A stretch of 64,000 nucleotides of DNA, taken from positions 310,001 through 374,000 of the forward strand of contig NZ_JBHUGH010000001.1 in NCBI RefSeq assembly GCF_042681825.1, written 5' to 3'. Positions 33,463-42,852 of the stretch are shown here, in pieces. Numbering within the stretch: position 1 is the first letter of the stretch; every line of letters starts with the position of its first letter. The notes beneath the pieces are model-generated. The model was not told where the DNA came from and did no database searches. It saw only the letters and a list, made by a program, of their open reading frames with translations. Origin of the DNA: Halodurantibacterium flavum (GTDB lineage Bacteria > Pseudomonadota > Alphaproteobacteria > Rhodobacterales > Rhodobacteraceae). The translations under genes and the position numbers were made by a program.

Positions 33463-34473
33463 ATGTCGATGCTTAAACTGACCGCTTCGGCCGTCGCGAT
33501 CGCTGCGATCTCTGCGACCGCCGCCGCTGCCCGCGACCAGGTTCAGGTTGCCGGTTCCTCGACCGTTCTGCCTTATGCGACCATCGTCGCCGAAGCCTTT
33601 GGCGAGAACTTCGACTTTGCGACCCCCGTCGTCGAATCCGGCGGTACGGGCACGGGCTTCCGTCGCTTCTGCGAAGGCGTCGGCGAAAACACGGTCGATA
33701 TCGCGAACGCATCGCGCGCGATCCGTGACAACGAGATGGCCGAATGCACCGCGAACGGCGTGACCGAGATCATCGAGATCCGCATCGGTTATGACGGCAT
33801 CGTTTTCGCGTCGGACATCAACGGTCCGTCCTTTGCCTTCACCCCCGAAGACTGGTTCAACGCGATGGCCGCACAGGTGATCGTCGACGGCGAGGTTGTG
33901 GCAAACCCCTACACCACCTGGAACGAAGTGAACGCGGACCTGCCCGAGCAGCGCATCCTGGCCTTCATTCCGGGCACCCGTCACGGCACCCGTGAAGTGT
34001 TCGAAGAGCGCGTCCTGCACGCCGGCTGCCGTTCGTCGGGCGCCGAAGAAGCGCTGGCCGCTGCCGGTGTCGAAGGCGGCTGCACCGCGGTCCGCACCGA
34101 TGGCGTGGCTGTCGATATCGACGGCGACTACACCGAGACGCTGGCCCGCGTCGACTCCAACCGTGAAGCCATCGGCGTCTTCGGTCTGGCCTTCTACGAG
34201 AACAACACCAACCGTCTGCAGGTCGCGACCATGTCCGACATCGAGCCGTCGGTGGAAACCATCTCGACCGGCGAATACCCGGTGTCGCGCCCGCTGTTCA
34301 TCTATGTGAAAAAGGCGCATATCGGTGTGATCCCCGGCCTGAAGGAATTCGCGCAGTTCTTCGTCTCGGACGACATGGCCGGCCCGAACGGCCCGCTGGC
34401 CCAGTATGGCCTCGTCTCCGACCCCGAGCTTGCCGCGACGCAGGCCGCTGTCGAAGCCGAAGAGACCATGTAA
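33463..34473 (+). CDS. pstS: Phosphate ABC transporter substrate-binding protein PstS
   Basis: A 336-residue periplasmic protein with signal MSMLKLTASAVAIAAISATA and cleavage near AAAARDQ. The mature start QVQVAGSSTVLPYATIVAEA holds the phosphate-binding GSSTV motif. TGTGFRRFCEG and PGTRHGTREVFEE match the other ligand loops. It binds inorganic phosphate and heads the pst operon. Codon usage is smoother than that of its neighbours, as expected for a highly expressed protein. Confidence 0.96.
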   Translation: MSMLKLTASAVAIAAISATAAAARDQVQVAGSSTVLPYATIVAEAFGENFDFATPVVESGGTGTGFRRFCEGVGENTVDIANASRAIRDNEMAECTANGVTEIIEIRIGYDGIVFASDINGPSFAFTPEDWFNAMAAQVIVDGEVVANPYTTWNEVNADLPEQRILAFIPGTRHGTREVFEERVLHAGCRSSGAEEALAAAGVEGGCTAVRTDGVAVDIDGDYTETLARVDSNREAIGVFGLAFYENNTNRLQVATMSDIEPSVETISTGEYPVSRPLFIYVKKAHIGVIPGLKEFAQFFVSDDMAGPNGPLAQYGLVSDPELAATQAAVEAEETM

Positions 34474-34480
34474 GACCCTT

Positions 34481-34505
34481 GGGCGGGACGGTGTTCGTCC
34501 CGCCC
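34481..34505 (+). terminator. Hairpin between pstS and pstC (attenuator)
   Basis: A perfect 9-bp stem GGGCGGGAC/GTCCCGCCC (34481-34489, 34497-34505) with a 7-nt loop is followed by TTT. It lies 8 bp after the pstS stop. It probably lets most transcripts end after pstS, keeping PstS in excess over PstCAB. Confidence 0.7.
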
Positions 34506-34561
34506 TTTCCGCCTGAAGGGTGGCCGGTCCGCCCCTGTTTCCCCTTGCGCGAGCGTCCCCA

Positions 34562-36019
34562 ATGCCCGTTTTCTGGATTGTTCTGATCGTCCTCGCCCTC
34601 GGGGCTGCGGGCTATGTCGTCGGACGCAGGGGCGCCGTGCGCTCGGCCGGCGGCGATACCCGCGTGCTGCATTCGCTGCCCGGCTATCACGGGACGAATG
34701 TGTTCATCTATACGGCGGTACCGGCGTTGCTGGTGCTGGCCTGCTGGCTGCTGCTTCAGCCGATGGTCATTCAGTCCACGATCGGCGGCCGCATCCCCGA
34801 CAGCGCAATCCCCGAAAATTCGACCCGCGGCCTGGTGATGAGCGATGTGCGCCGCATGGTCGGCGCGATCGACGCCGCCGTCGCCACGGGCCGGTTGGCC
34901 GAGGGGCGGCTTGCCTCGACTGTGGATGTGGAAACGCTCCGGACCTCGCTCGATGAGGCGGGCGTTCCCATGGCGGGCGCCGCGCGCCCCGAGGTGCTCG
35001 AGACCGCCCGCGCCTATCGCAACCTCGCCGGAACCGGCAACATGCTGATGGCGGTCGTGGTGCTGGGGCTTGCGGCGGGCGGCCTTGCATTTTCGATCCG
35101 CCGGGTCGGCCGCGACTTCCGCGCCCGCAACGCGGTGGAGCGCGGTATCCTCGCGCTGCTGATCCTTGCTTCCACCATCGCCATCCTGACAACGGCGGGG
35201 ATTGTCGCCTCGCTCGTGTTCGAGACGATGGAATTCTTCCGGATGTATCCCTGGCAGGATTTCCTCTTTGGCCTCACCTGGTCGCCGCAGTTCCGGGGGA
35301 ACAGCCAGCTCGGGATGCTGCCGCTCCTGTGGGGTACGCTCTATGTCAGCTTCATCGCACTTCTGGTGGCGGTGCCTGTAGGGCTCTTTGCCGCGATCTA
35401 CATGTCCGAATATGCAAGCCGCCGGTTCCGGTCCGTCGCCAAGCCGCTGATCGAGATCCTTGCCGGTATCCCGACCATCGTCTACGGCCTTTTCGCGCTG
35501 GTGACGGTCGGACCCCTGCTGCGGGATTATTTCGCGCGCCCCATGGGCCTTGGCGAAAGCAGCAGTTCGGTGATGACCGCGGGTCTGGTGATGGGCATCA
35601 TGCTTATCCCCTTCGTGTCCTCGCTGTCCGACGACATCATCAACGCGGTGCCGCAATCGCTGCGCGACGGCTCGCTGGGCCTCGGCGCGACGAAATCCGA
35701 AACGATCCGCCAGGTGATCGTCCCGGCCGCGCTGCCGGGTATCATCGGTGCGATCCTGCTGGCAGCCTCGCGCGCCATTGGCGAGACGATGATCGTGGTC
35801 CTTGGGGCAGGGGCGGCCGCGCGGCTGGACCTGAACCCGTTCGAGGCGATGACGACCATCACCGTCAAGATCGTGGGACAGTTGACCGGCGACACCGATT
35901 TCGGCTCGCCCGAGACGCTCGTGGCCTTTGCGCTTGGCCTGACGCTTTTCGTCATCACGCTCGCGCTCAACATCCTTGCCCTTTACATCGTCCGCAAATA
36001 CCGGGAGCAGTACGAATGA
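34562..36019 (+). CDS. pstC: Phosphate ABC transporter permease PstC
   Basis: A 485-residue permease starting MPVFWIVLIVLALGAAGYVV. It carries an extended N-terminal half with extra helices and a periplasmic segment before the transport domain, which includes the loop SLGLGATKSETIRQVIVPAA. The long form is normal in alphaproteobacteria. The stop overlaps the pstA start by 4 bp. Confidence 0.95.
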   Translation: MPVFWIVLIVLALGAAGYVVGRRGAVRSAGGDTRVLHSLPGYHGTNVFIYTAVPALLVLACWLLLQPMVIQSTIGGRIPDSAIPENSTRGLVMSDVRRMVGAIDAAVATGRLAEGRLASTVDVETLRTSLDEAGVPMAGAARPEVLETARAYRNLAGTGNMLMAVVVLGLAAGGLAFSIRRVGRDFRARNAVERGILALLILASTIAILTTAGIVASLVFETMEFFRMYPWQDFLFGLTWSPQFRGNSQLGMLPLLWGTLYVSFIALLVAVPVGLFAAIYMSEYASRRFRSVAKPLIEILAGIPTIVYGLFALVTVGPLLRDYFARPMGLGESSSSVMTAGLVMGIMLIPFVSSLSDDIINAVPQSLRDGSLGLGATKSETIRQVIVPAALPGIIGAILLAASRAIGETMIVVLGAGAAARLDLNPFEAMTTITVKIVGQLTGDTDFGSPETLVAFALGLTLFVITLALNILALYIVRKYREQYE

Positions 36020-37365
36020 CCGACGCGACCGCATCTTCCCCGGCGCATCGCCCGGCCAAGTCGCTGCTTGAACCCGACAGCCGGACGCGCCGCCGCAACG
36101 CCGCCGAAAGACGGTTCCGGGCCTATGGGCTGACCGCGATCCTCATCGGTATCGCCGCGCTGGTCGTCCTGCTGACCACGGTGGTGGGCAACGGCGCATC
36201 GGCCTTCCGCCAGGCCTTCGTGACGCTCGAAATCACCCTTCCCGCCGACCGGCTCGATCCTGTGGGTGACCGGTCGCGCGAAAGCCTGCAGCAGGTTTCG
36301 ACCTTTGGCTATGCGCCCCTGATCGCCGAGGCGATGACCGCCAAGATGGAGGCGATGGGCGTCTCGATCGAGGGTCTGTCCGAAGCCGATGCGGGCAACA
36401 TCATCTCGCGCGAGGCACCGGCGCAGTTGCGCAATTATGTGCTGAACGACCCGGATGTGCTGGGTCAGACCGTGGAATTCAACGTGCTCGCGAACGGGCG
36501 CATCGACGGCTACATGAAGGGCCGCGTCACGATGCAGAGCGCCGAGCGCGACAGCAACGTGAGCCCCGAGCAACTGCGCCTTGCCGATTACCTGATCGGC
36601 GAAGGCGTTCTGGTGCAGCGGTTCAACATGGGCTTTCTCACGCTGCCCGATGCCTCGGACCAGCGGCCCGAAGCGGCGGGGCTCGGCGTCGCGATCCTCG
36701 GCTCGCTTTACATGATGCTGGTGGTGCTGGCGCTGGCGCTGCCGATCGGCGTCGCCGCCTCGATCTATCTGGAGGAATTCGCGCCCAAGAACCGCTGGGT
36801 CGATATCATCGAGGTCAATATCTCCAACCTCGCCGCCGTGCCGTCCATCGTCTTCGGTATCCTCGGCCTTGCGATCTTCATCAACTTTGCCGGCCTGCCA
36901 CAATCGGCGCCCATCGTCGGCGGCCTGGTGCTGACGCTGATGACACTGCCCACGATCATCATCGCGACCCGCGCCAGCCTGCGGGCGGTGCCGCCCTCGA
37001 TCCGCGATGCGGCGCTGGGGGTCGGGGCATCCAAGATGCAGGCGGTCTTTCACCATGTGCTGCCGCTTGCCGCGCCGGGCATCCTGACCGGGACGATCAT
37101 CGGCATCGCGCAGGCGCTTGGCGAAACCGCGCCCCTGCTGCTGATCGGGATGGTGGCCTTTGTGCGCAGCTATCCCGGCGCCCCGCCCGAGGGGCTTTTC
37201 GACCCCGCCTCGGCCCTGCCGGTGCAGGTCTACAACTGGACCCAGCGGTCCGATCCGGCCTTCGTCGAACGGGCCTCGGGCGCTATCATCGTGCTTCTGG
37301 TGGTCCTGATCGCCCTGAACGCCCTTGCCGTGGTCTTGCGCCGCCGCTTTGAACGGCGCTGGTAG
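36016..37365 (+). CDS. pstA: Phosphate ABC transporter permease PstA
   Basis: A 449-residue permease. The start at 36016 (MTDATASSPAHRPAKSLLEP) lies in the ATGA overlap with pstC. An N-terminal DUF3333-type periplasmic domain precedes the transport domain, whose ATPase loop is AALGVGASKMQAVFHHVLPL. It forms the membrane channel with PstC. Confidence 0.95.
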   Translation: MTDATASSPAHRPAKSLLEPDSRTRRRNAAERRFRAYGLTAILIGIAALVVLLTTVVGNGASAFRQAFVTLEITLPADRLDPVGDRSRESLQQVSTFGYAPLIAEAMTAKMEAMGVSIEGLSEADAGNIISREAPAQLRNYVLNDPDVLGQTVEFNVLANGRIDGYMKGRVTMQSAERDSNVSPEQLRLADYLIGEGVLVQRFNMGFLTLPDASDQRPEAAGLGVAILGSLYMMLVVLALALPIGVAASIYLEEFAPKNRWVDIIEVNISNLAAVPSIVFGILGLAIFINFAGLPQSAPIVGGLVLTLMTLPTIIIATRASLRAVPPSIRDAALGVGASKMQAVFHHVLPLAAPGILTGTIIGIAQALGETAPLLLIGMVAFVRSYPGAPPEGLFDPASALPVQVYNWTQRSDPAFVERASGAIIVLLVVLIALNALAVVLRRRFERRW

Positions 37366-37378
37366 GATGGAGCCCGCC

Positions 37379-38176
37379 ATGAACGACATGCGAATTGTGG
37401 AGAGACAAGTGGACGATCACGAGATCAAGATCTCGGCCCGCGGCGTGCAGGTCTATTACGGCGCCACCCATGCGATCAAGGATGTGGAAATCGACATCCG
37501 CGACAAGATGGTCACCGCCTTCATCGGCCCTTCCGGCTGCGGCAAGTCCACCTTTCTGCGCGTGCTGAACCGGATGAACGACACGATCGCCGGTGCGCGG
37601 ATCGAGGGCGATATCCGCCTCGACGGGCAGGACATCTATGATGCCCGCGTAGATCCGGTGCAGCTGCGCGCCCGGGTGGGGATGGTGTTCCAGAAACCGA
37701 ACCCCTTCCCCAAGTCGATCTATGACAACGTAGCCTATGGCCCGCGCATCCACGGCCTGTCGCGCAACAAGGCCGAACTGGACGAGATCGTCGAGAGCAG
37801 CCTGCGCCGCGCCGCTATCTGGAACGAGGTCAAGGACCGCCTGGCCCAGCCCGGCACGGGCCTTTCGGGCGGCCAGCAACAGCGGCTCTGCATCGCGCGG
37901 GCGATTGCGACCAAGCCCGAGGTGCTGCTGATGGACGAGCCCTGTTCGGCGCTCGACCCGATCGCGACCGCGCAGGTCGAGGAACTGATCGACGAATTGC
38001 GCAGCCAGTTTTCGGTGGTGATCGTGACGCACTCGATGCAGCAGGCGGCACGGGTCAGCCAGCGGACGGCGTTCTTCCATCTCGGCAATCTCGTCGAATA
38101 CGGCGAGACCGGGCAGATCTTCACCAACCCCGTGGACCCGCGCACCGAGAGCTACATCTCGGGCCGGATCGGTTAA
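37379..38176 (+). CDS. pstB: Phosphate ABC transporter ATPase PstB
   Basis: A 265-residue ATPase with Walker A GPSGCGKST, the PstB-specific stretch GMVFQKPNPFPKSIYDNVAY, signature LSGGQQQRLCIARAIA, and Walker B LLMDEPCSALDPIAT. I use the ATG at 37379, preceded by GGAG at good spacing; an ATG at 37367 would add four residues. It energises PstCA. Confidence 0.96.
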   Translation: MNDMRIVERQVDDHEIKISARGVQVYYGATHAIKDVEIDIRDKMVTAFIGPSGCGKSTFLRVLNRMNDTIAGARIEGDIRLDGQDIYDARVDPVQLRARVGMVFQKPNPFPKSIYDNVAYGPRIHGLSRNKAELDEIVESSLRRAAIWNEVKDRLAQPGTGLSGGQQQRLCIARAIATKPEVLLMDEPCSALDPIATAQVEELIDELRSQFSVVIVTHSMQQAARVSQRTAFFHLGNLVEYGETGQIFTNPVDPRTESYISGRIG

Positions 38177-38185
38177 GGAGCGAGC

Positions 38186-38899
38186 ATGGCGTCGGACAAA
38201 CATATCCTGTCGGCCTTCGACCGCGATCTGGAAGCGGTGCAGGCGATGATCATGAAGATGGGCGGTCTCGTCGAACGCGCCATCCTCGATGCGAGCCAGG
38301 CGCTCGAGACCCGTGACGACGAGCTGGCGGCGATGGTCCGGGCGAACGACGCGGCCATCGACGCGCTGGAACAGCAGGTCAACGAAGAGGTCGCGCGCAT
38401 CATCGCCCTGCGCGGCCCGAACACGACCGACCTGCGCACGGTTCTGACCGTGATGAAGATCGCGGGCAACCTGGAGCGGATCGGCGACTATGCCAAGAAC
38501 ATGGGCAAGCGCACCACCGCGCTCGGCCAGATGCCGCAGGTCGCAGGGGCTGCGGGCAGCATCCGGCGCATGGCCAAGGCGGTCGAACTGATGCTCAAGG
38601 ACGCGCTCGACGCCTATATCCAGCGCGATGCCGAGCTTGCGACCGATGTGCGGGCGCGGGACCAGGAAGTGGACCAGATGTACAACGCGCTGTTCCGCGA
38701 ATTCCTGACCCATATGATGGAAGACCCGCGCAACATCACCGCCTGCATGCACCTGCATTTCATCGCGAAGAACATCGAGCGGATGGGCGACCACATCACC
38801 TCGATCGCGGAACAGGTGGTCTATCTCGTGACCGGGCAGATGCCCGGTGAGGCGCGGCCCAAGGGCGATCAGACGCCCTACACCACCGAGGTGCAGTGA
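38186..38899 (+). CDS. phoU: Phosphate signalling protein PhoU
   Basis: A 237-residue all-helical protein with two PhoU repeats. The metal-contact motifs ERIGDYAKN and ERMGDHITSI mark the two three-helix bundles. AAGGAGCGAGC precedes the ATG. It links PstSCAB to the PhoR-PhoB two-component system as a negative regulator. Its stop overlaps the phoB start by one base. Confidence 0.95.
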   Translation: MASDKHILSAFDRDLEAVQAMIMKMGGLVERAILDASQALETRDDELAAMVRANDAAIDALEQQVNEEVARIIALRGPNTTDLRTVLTVMKIAGNLERIGDYAKNMGKRTTALGQMPQVAGAAGSIRRMAKAVELMLKDALDAYIQRDAELATDVRARDQEVDQMYNALFREFLTHMMEDPRNITACMHLHFIAKNIERMGDHITSIAEQVVYLVTGQMPGEARPKGDQTPYTTEVQ

Positions 38900-39591
38900 T
38901 GTCGCCAAGCGAAGTCCCCATGGTGCTCGTCGTCGATGACGAACCCGCCCAGCGTGCCATCCTGACCTATAACCTGGAGGCCGAGGGCTTTCGCACGATC
39001 AGCGCCGCCGATGGCGAGGAGGCGCTTTTGGCCGTGAACGAGCAGGGGCCCGACATCATCCTTCTGGACTGGATGCTGCCGCGCCTGTCGGGCATCGAGG
39101 TCTGCCGCCAGTTGAAATCCCGCATGGCGACGCGCAACATTCCGGTCATCATGATCTCGGCCCGGACCGAGGAAGAGGACCGGGTCCGCGGGCTGGAAAC
39201 CGGTGCCGACGACTATGTCATCAAACCCTATTCGATGACCGAGCTTATGGCGCGTCTGCGGGCGAACCTGCGGCGCGCGCGCCCGGCCTCCAGCGGGCAG
39301 GTGCTGCAGTTCGAGGATATCACGCTGGATGGCGAGACGCACAAGGTCCACCGCGGCGGCGCGCTTCTGAAGCTCGGCCCGACCGAGTTCCGCCTGCTTT
39401 CGACCTTCATGGAGAAACCCGGCCGTGTCTGGAGTCGGGAGCAACTGCTCGACCGGGTCTGGGGACGGGACATCTATGTCGATACCCGCACCGTCGATGT
39501 CCATATCGGGCGGCTGCGCAAGGCGCTGATGCAGCATGGCGGCGAGGACCCGATCCGGACGGTGCGCGGCGCAGGCTACGCGCTCGGCTGA
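38899..39591 (+). CDS. phoB: Phosphate regulon response regulator PhoB
   Basis: A 230-residue OmpR-type regulator. The receiver domain has acidic residues D13/D14 and the phospho-acceptor D57 (LLDWMLPRLSG). The C-terminal winged helix includes GPTEFRLLSTFMEKPGRVWS and VDVHIGRLRKAL. The ATG at 38899 is used; a GTG directly before it is possible. No phoR is present in this window. Likely targets here are the Pho-box-like sites at 33359-33391 and 22898-22915. Confidence 0.95.
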   Translation: MSPSEVPMVLVVDDEPAQRAILTYNLEAEGFRTISAADGEEALLAVNEQGPDIILLDWMLPRLSGIEVCRQLKSRMATRNIPVIMISARTEEEDRVRGLETGADDYVIKPYSMTELMARLRANLRRARPASSGQVLQFEDITLDGETHKVHRGGALLKLGPTEFRLLSTFMEKPGRVWSREQLLDRVWGRDIYVDTRTVDVHIGRLRKALMQHGGEDPIRTVRGAGYALG

Positions 39592-39659
39592 TCGCGCATC
39601 GCGTTGACGCCTGCCGCCGCCCCGTGCATGGCTGTTTCGGGGGGTGAAACGGGGGCGGC

Positions 39660-40298
39660 ATGACAGAGGTGATGGATTTCGGCGGACGGTCTGTGCTTTT
39701 CGTCATGGCGGCCCGCGCGGAATACGGGCCGGAGCTGCGCGCACGCATCAACCCGCTGATCACCGGCATCGGCCCGGTCGAAGCGGCGGTGGCCCTGACC
39801 CGCGCCTTGGCGCAGATGCGGCATCTGCCGGATCTTGTCGTGTCGCTCGGGTCGGCAGGATCTGCACGACTGACGCAAGGGGAGGTCTATCAGGTCTCGC
39901 GCGTCGGGTATCGTGACATGGACGCGTCGCCGCTCGGCTTCGCGGTGGGCGAAACGCCGTTCCTGGGCCTTCCGGCCGAACTTGACCTGCCTTGTCCGCT
40001 TGAGAACGTTCCGTCTGCGACGCTGTCGACCGGTGGCAATATCGTCTCGGGCGCCGCCTATGGCCGCATAAATGCCGATATGGTGGATATGGAGACCTAT
40101 GCGCTCTTGCGGGCCTGCATGGGCTTTGGCCTGCCGCTGATCGCGCTGCGGGGTGTTTCCGACGGTGCCGCCGAGCTGCGCCGGATCGACGACTGGACGG
40201 CGCTGCTGCCGCTTGTGGACCGGAACCTCGCGCATGCCTGCGACCAACTGGCCGAGGTGCTGGCGGCTGGCTGGGAGCCTGCATTGGCGCGCAAGTAA
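39660..40298 (+). CDS. 5'-methylthioadenosine/S-adenosylhomocysteine nucleosidase-like phosphorylase
   Basis: A 212-residue nucleoside-phosphorylase-fold protein. TGIGPVEAAVALTRAL and SLGSAGSARL are the glycine-rich phosphate-site region, and VDMETYALLRAC carries the ribose-binding Met-Glu pair, followed by RGVSDGA. It is shorter than the typical 230-residue MTA/SAH nucleosidase. The family cleaves the glycosidic bond of MTA and SAH, but a related nucleoside is possible. It has its own ATG after GGGGGCGGC. Confidence 0.85.
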   Translation: MTEVMDFGGRSVLFVMAARAEYGPELRARINPLITGIGPVEAAVALTRALAQMRHLPDLVVSLGSAGSARLTQGEVYQVSRVGYRDMDASPLGFAVGETPFLGLPAELDLPCPLENVPSATLSTGGNIVSGAAYGRINADMVDMETYALLRACMGFGLPLIALRGVSDGAAELRRIDDWTALLPLVDRNLAHACDQLAEVLAAGWEPALARK

Positions 40299-40426
40299 CA
40301 TAACGGCTGCGGACATCCCCCTCCGATGCGGTCGTGCCGAGCCGGTCCGCCATCCCGCGCCGAAGTCTGAGGCGGAACCCGCGATCCAGGCAGGGCTCCT
40401 GGAAGCCCGGTGAAAAGTCATCGGCC

Positions 40427-40710
40427 CTAACGTGCCGCGATCTCGCTAACGATTGCCGCCCCGATGCGGGCGATCGTCCGGTTGCGCGTGGCCATGTCCG
40501 CATCATCGCCGGTCAGGTCGGCCGCCGCCAGCCAGGGTGTGTCATGCGGGGGGCGGATCACGGCGATGATCGAGCGCGAGCCGTGGCCGCCGGCGCCGGT
40601 CTTGTCGCCGATGATCCAGTCCGCGGGCAGGCTGACGCGGAGCAGTTCATCCGCCACCTGATCCGCTTCCATCCATATGTCGCCGGGGGTCTTGTCCTGC
40701 TGCCCATGTC
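40427..40710 (-). pseudogene. Class A beta-lactamase remnant (C-terminal third)
   Basis: The minus-strand frame ending with TAG at 40427 reads VADELLRVSLPADWIIGDKT, then GAGGHGSRSIIAVIRPPHDT and, near its end, NRTIARIGAAIVSEIAAR. The KTG triad is the third active-site motif of class A beta-lactamases, and the flanking GDKTGAGGHGSRSIIAVI is typical. The SxxK and SDN motifs are absent: upstream sequence loses similarity near 40710 and runs into the start of the monooxygenase gene on the other strand. It cannot encode an active enzyme. Confidence 0.65.
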
Positions 40711-40762
40711 GGGTCACTGTCCCCGCCCATGGCAGCAGGGACACTGCGGAAGGTATCGCCGA

Positions 40763-41068
40763 ATGACTGACAAGGTGAAGACGACTGCCGGGCCTGTGCG
40801 TCTTACCGGACGCCTCATCTGCAGATCGGCATGCGACATCGAGGCCGTGCGCACCCATCTTCCGCAGCATATCCGCCTCACCAGAGCCGAAGCGGGTTGC
40901 ATTTCGTTCAGTGTGGTCCAGTCCGAGGACCCTCTGATCTGGCATGTGGAGGAACGCTTCGTCGACATGGAGGCCCTCGCGTTCCACCAGCAACGAACGC
41001 GCGCATCCTCGTGGTGGACCGCAACGGCAGGTATTCCGCGCGACTATGAAGGTGTGGGGGTCGATTGA
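40763..41068 (+). CDS. Antibiotic biosynthesis monooxygenase-domain protein (putative quinol monooxygenase)
   Basis: A 101-residue ABM-fold protein. VRLTGRLICRSACDIEAVRT, AEAGCISFSVVQSEDPLIWH and VEERFVDMEALAFHQQRT follow the beta-alpha-beta order of the ferredoxin-like ABM domain. GGAAGGT lies 8 nt before the ATG. Such proteins act as dimers and either oxidise quinols or sense small molecules. No operon partner is seen. Confidence 0.8.
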   Translation: MTDKVKTTAGPVRLTGRLICRSACDIEAVRTHLPQHIRLTRAEAGCISFSVVQSEDPLIWHVEERFVDMEALAFHQQRTRASSWWTATAGIPRDYEGVGVD

Positions 41069-41289
41069 GTGTCCGACGGCAGCTTTCGCCTTCCCGGCGG
41101 CCTTAGGGCAGGCCTCGCTGCCTCTCCGGCGGTGACAGGCTGAGGCGTCGCTCATCCTGGCGATGCGGGGCACGAAAGGCGGTGGTGGTGTGGCGGATCA
41201 GGGCAGTTCAGCCTGATCGCCGTTTTCGGGACGCGGCCATCCGCGCGGGCGACCGGTGTTGCGGTGACGACGCCCGCGCAAAACCGCAA

Positions 41290-41312
41290 GCACCGCCCCG
41301 TCGGGGCGGTGC
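41290..41312. terminator. Strong hairpin between convergent genes
   Basis: A perfect 10-bp stem GCACCGCCCC/GGGGCGGTGC (41290-41299, 41303-41312) with a 3-nt loop lies 20 bp beyond the aldehyde dehydrogenase stop. On the + strand TTTT follows 3 nt later. It probably terminates transcription from one or both sides. Confidence 0.65.
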
Positions 41313-41331
41313 GACGTTTTCATCCTCCGGC

Positions 41332-42852
41332 TCAGAAAAAGCCGAGTTTGTTGGGGTTGTAGCTGACCAGCATGTTCTTGGTCTGCTGGTAGTGATCGAG
41401 CATCATCTTGTGGGTCTCGCGTCCGATGCCTGACTGCTTGTAGCCGCCGAAGGCCGCATGTGCCGGATAGGCATGGTAGTTGTTCACCCAGACGCGACCG
41501 GCCTCTATTGCGCGGCCGAAACGATAGGCACGTGTGCCGTCGCGGGTCCAGACCCCCGCCCCAAGGCCATACATGGTGTCATTGGCAATCGCCAGTGCCT
41601 CTTCCTCATCGCGGAAGGTCGTCACCGACACAACGGGACCAAAGATTTCTTCCTGAAAGACGCGCATCTTGTTATGGCCCTTCAGGATCGTCGGCTCGAT
41701 GTAATAGCCGCCGGAAAGTTCGCCATCCAGTTGTCTGGCCTTGCCGCCGGTCAGCACTTCTGCCCCTTCTTCCACCCCGATGGTGAAATAGGACATGATC
41801 TTGTCATGCTGCTGCTTGGATGCCTGCGCGCCCACCATCGTGGCAAGATCGCGCGGGTCACCCTGCTGGATGGCCTTCACCCGCGCGATGCAGCGCGTGA
41901 TGAATTCCTCATAGATGTCTTCCTGGATCAGCGCGCGCGAGGGACAGGTGCAGACCTCTCCCTGATTGAAGGCGAAGAGCACGAAGCCTTCTACCGCCTT
42001 GTCCAGAAAAGCATCATCCTGCGCCATGACATCCGAGAAGAAGATGTTGGGCGATTTGCCCCCCAGTTCCAGCGTGACGGGGATCAGATTGACCGTCGCC
42101 GCTTCCATGATCTTGCGGCCCGTCGCGGTCGAACCGGTAAAGGCGATCTTGGCGATGCGGGTGGACCGCGCCAGCGCATCACCTGCTTCGGCCCCGATGC
42201 CGTTGACGATGTTCAGCGTGCCGGCCGGCAGCAGGTCCGAGATCACCTCCATCAGCACCAGAATGGCAGCCGGGGTCTGTTCGGCGGGCTTGAGCACGAT
42301 GCAGTTGCCCGCTGCCAGTGCCGGGGCGATCTTCCACGCGGCCATCAGGATCGAGAAGTTCCAGGGGATGATCTGCCCGACGACACCCAGCGGTTCATGG
42401 AAGTGATAGGCGACCGTGTCATTGTCGATCTCCGACATGGTGCCTTCCTGCGCCCGCAGCGTGCCTGCGAAATAGCGGAAGTGGTCAATCGCGAGCGGTA
42501 TATCGGCGGCCGTCGTCTCGCGGATCGGCTTGCCGTTGTCCCATGTCTCGGCCGCGGCGATCAGGGCGAGGTTTTCCTCCATGCGATCGGCGATCTTCAG
42601 CAGGATGTTCGAGCGTTCTGCCGCCGAGGTCTTGCCCCAGGCGTCTTTGGCGGCATGTGCCGCGTCCAGCGCCAGGTCGATATCGGCTGCGTCGGAGCGT
42701 GGCACCTCACACACCTTCTGCCCGGTGATCGGCGTGATGTTGTCCATGTAGCGCCCTGCCACCGGCGCGACGAATTTACCACCGATGAAGTTGTCATAGC
42801 GCGCCTTGAAAGGCGATTGGGTGCGGAAATCCGCTTGGCTGATCTGGTTCAT
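41332..42852 (-). CDS. Aldehyde dehydrogenase (AldB/ExaC-type acetaldehyde dehydrogenase)
   Basis: A 506-residue NAD-dependent aldehyde dehydrogenase. Key motifs are IIPWNFSILMAAWKIAPALA (cofactor site), FTGSTATGRK, the general base in TLELGGKSPN, and the catalytic cysteine in NQGEVCTCPSRALI. The start at 42852 follows GGAGGAG and gives MNQISQADFRTQSPFKARYD. The CTCPSR version is typical of AldB/ExaC enzymes that oxidise acetaldehyde and chloroacetaldehyde. It lies downstream of a GAF-Fis regulator on the same strand, which is the usual association. Confidence 0.94.
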   Translation of the reverse strand: MNQISQADFRTQSPFKARYDNFIGGKFVAPVAGRYMDNITPITGQKVCEVPRSDAADIDLALDAAHAAKDAWGKTSAAERSNILLKIADRMEENLALIAAAETWDNGKPIRETTAADIPLAIDHFRYFAGTLRAQEGTMSEIDNDTVAYHFHEPLGVVGQIIPWNFSILMAAWKIAPALAAGNCIVLKPAEQTPAAILVLMEVISDLLPAGTLNIVNGIGAEAGDALARSTRIAKIAFTGSTATGRKIMEAATVNLIPVTLELGGKSPNIFFSDVMAQDDAFLDKAVEGFVLFAFNQGEVCTCPSRALIQEDIYEEFITRCIARVKAIQQGDPRDLATMVGAQASKQQHDKIMSYFTIGVEEGAEVLTGGKARQLDGELSGGYYIEPTILKGHNKMRVFQEEIFGPVVSVTTFRDEEEALAIANDTMYGLGAGVWTRDGTRAYRFGRAIEAGRVWVNNYHAYPAHAAFGGYKQSGIGRETHKMMLDHYQQTKNMLVSYNPNKLGFF

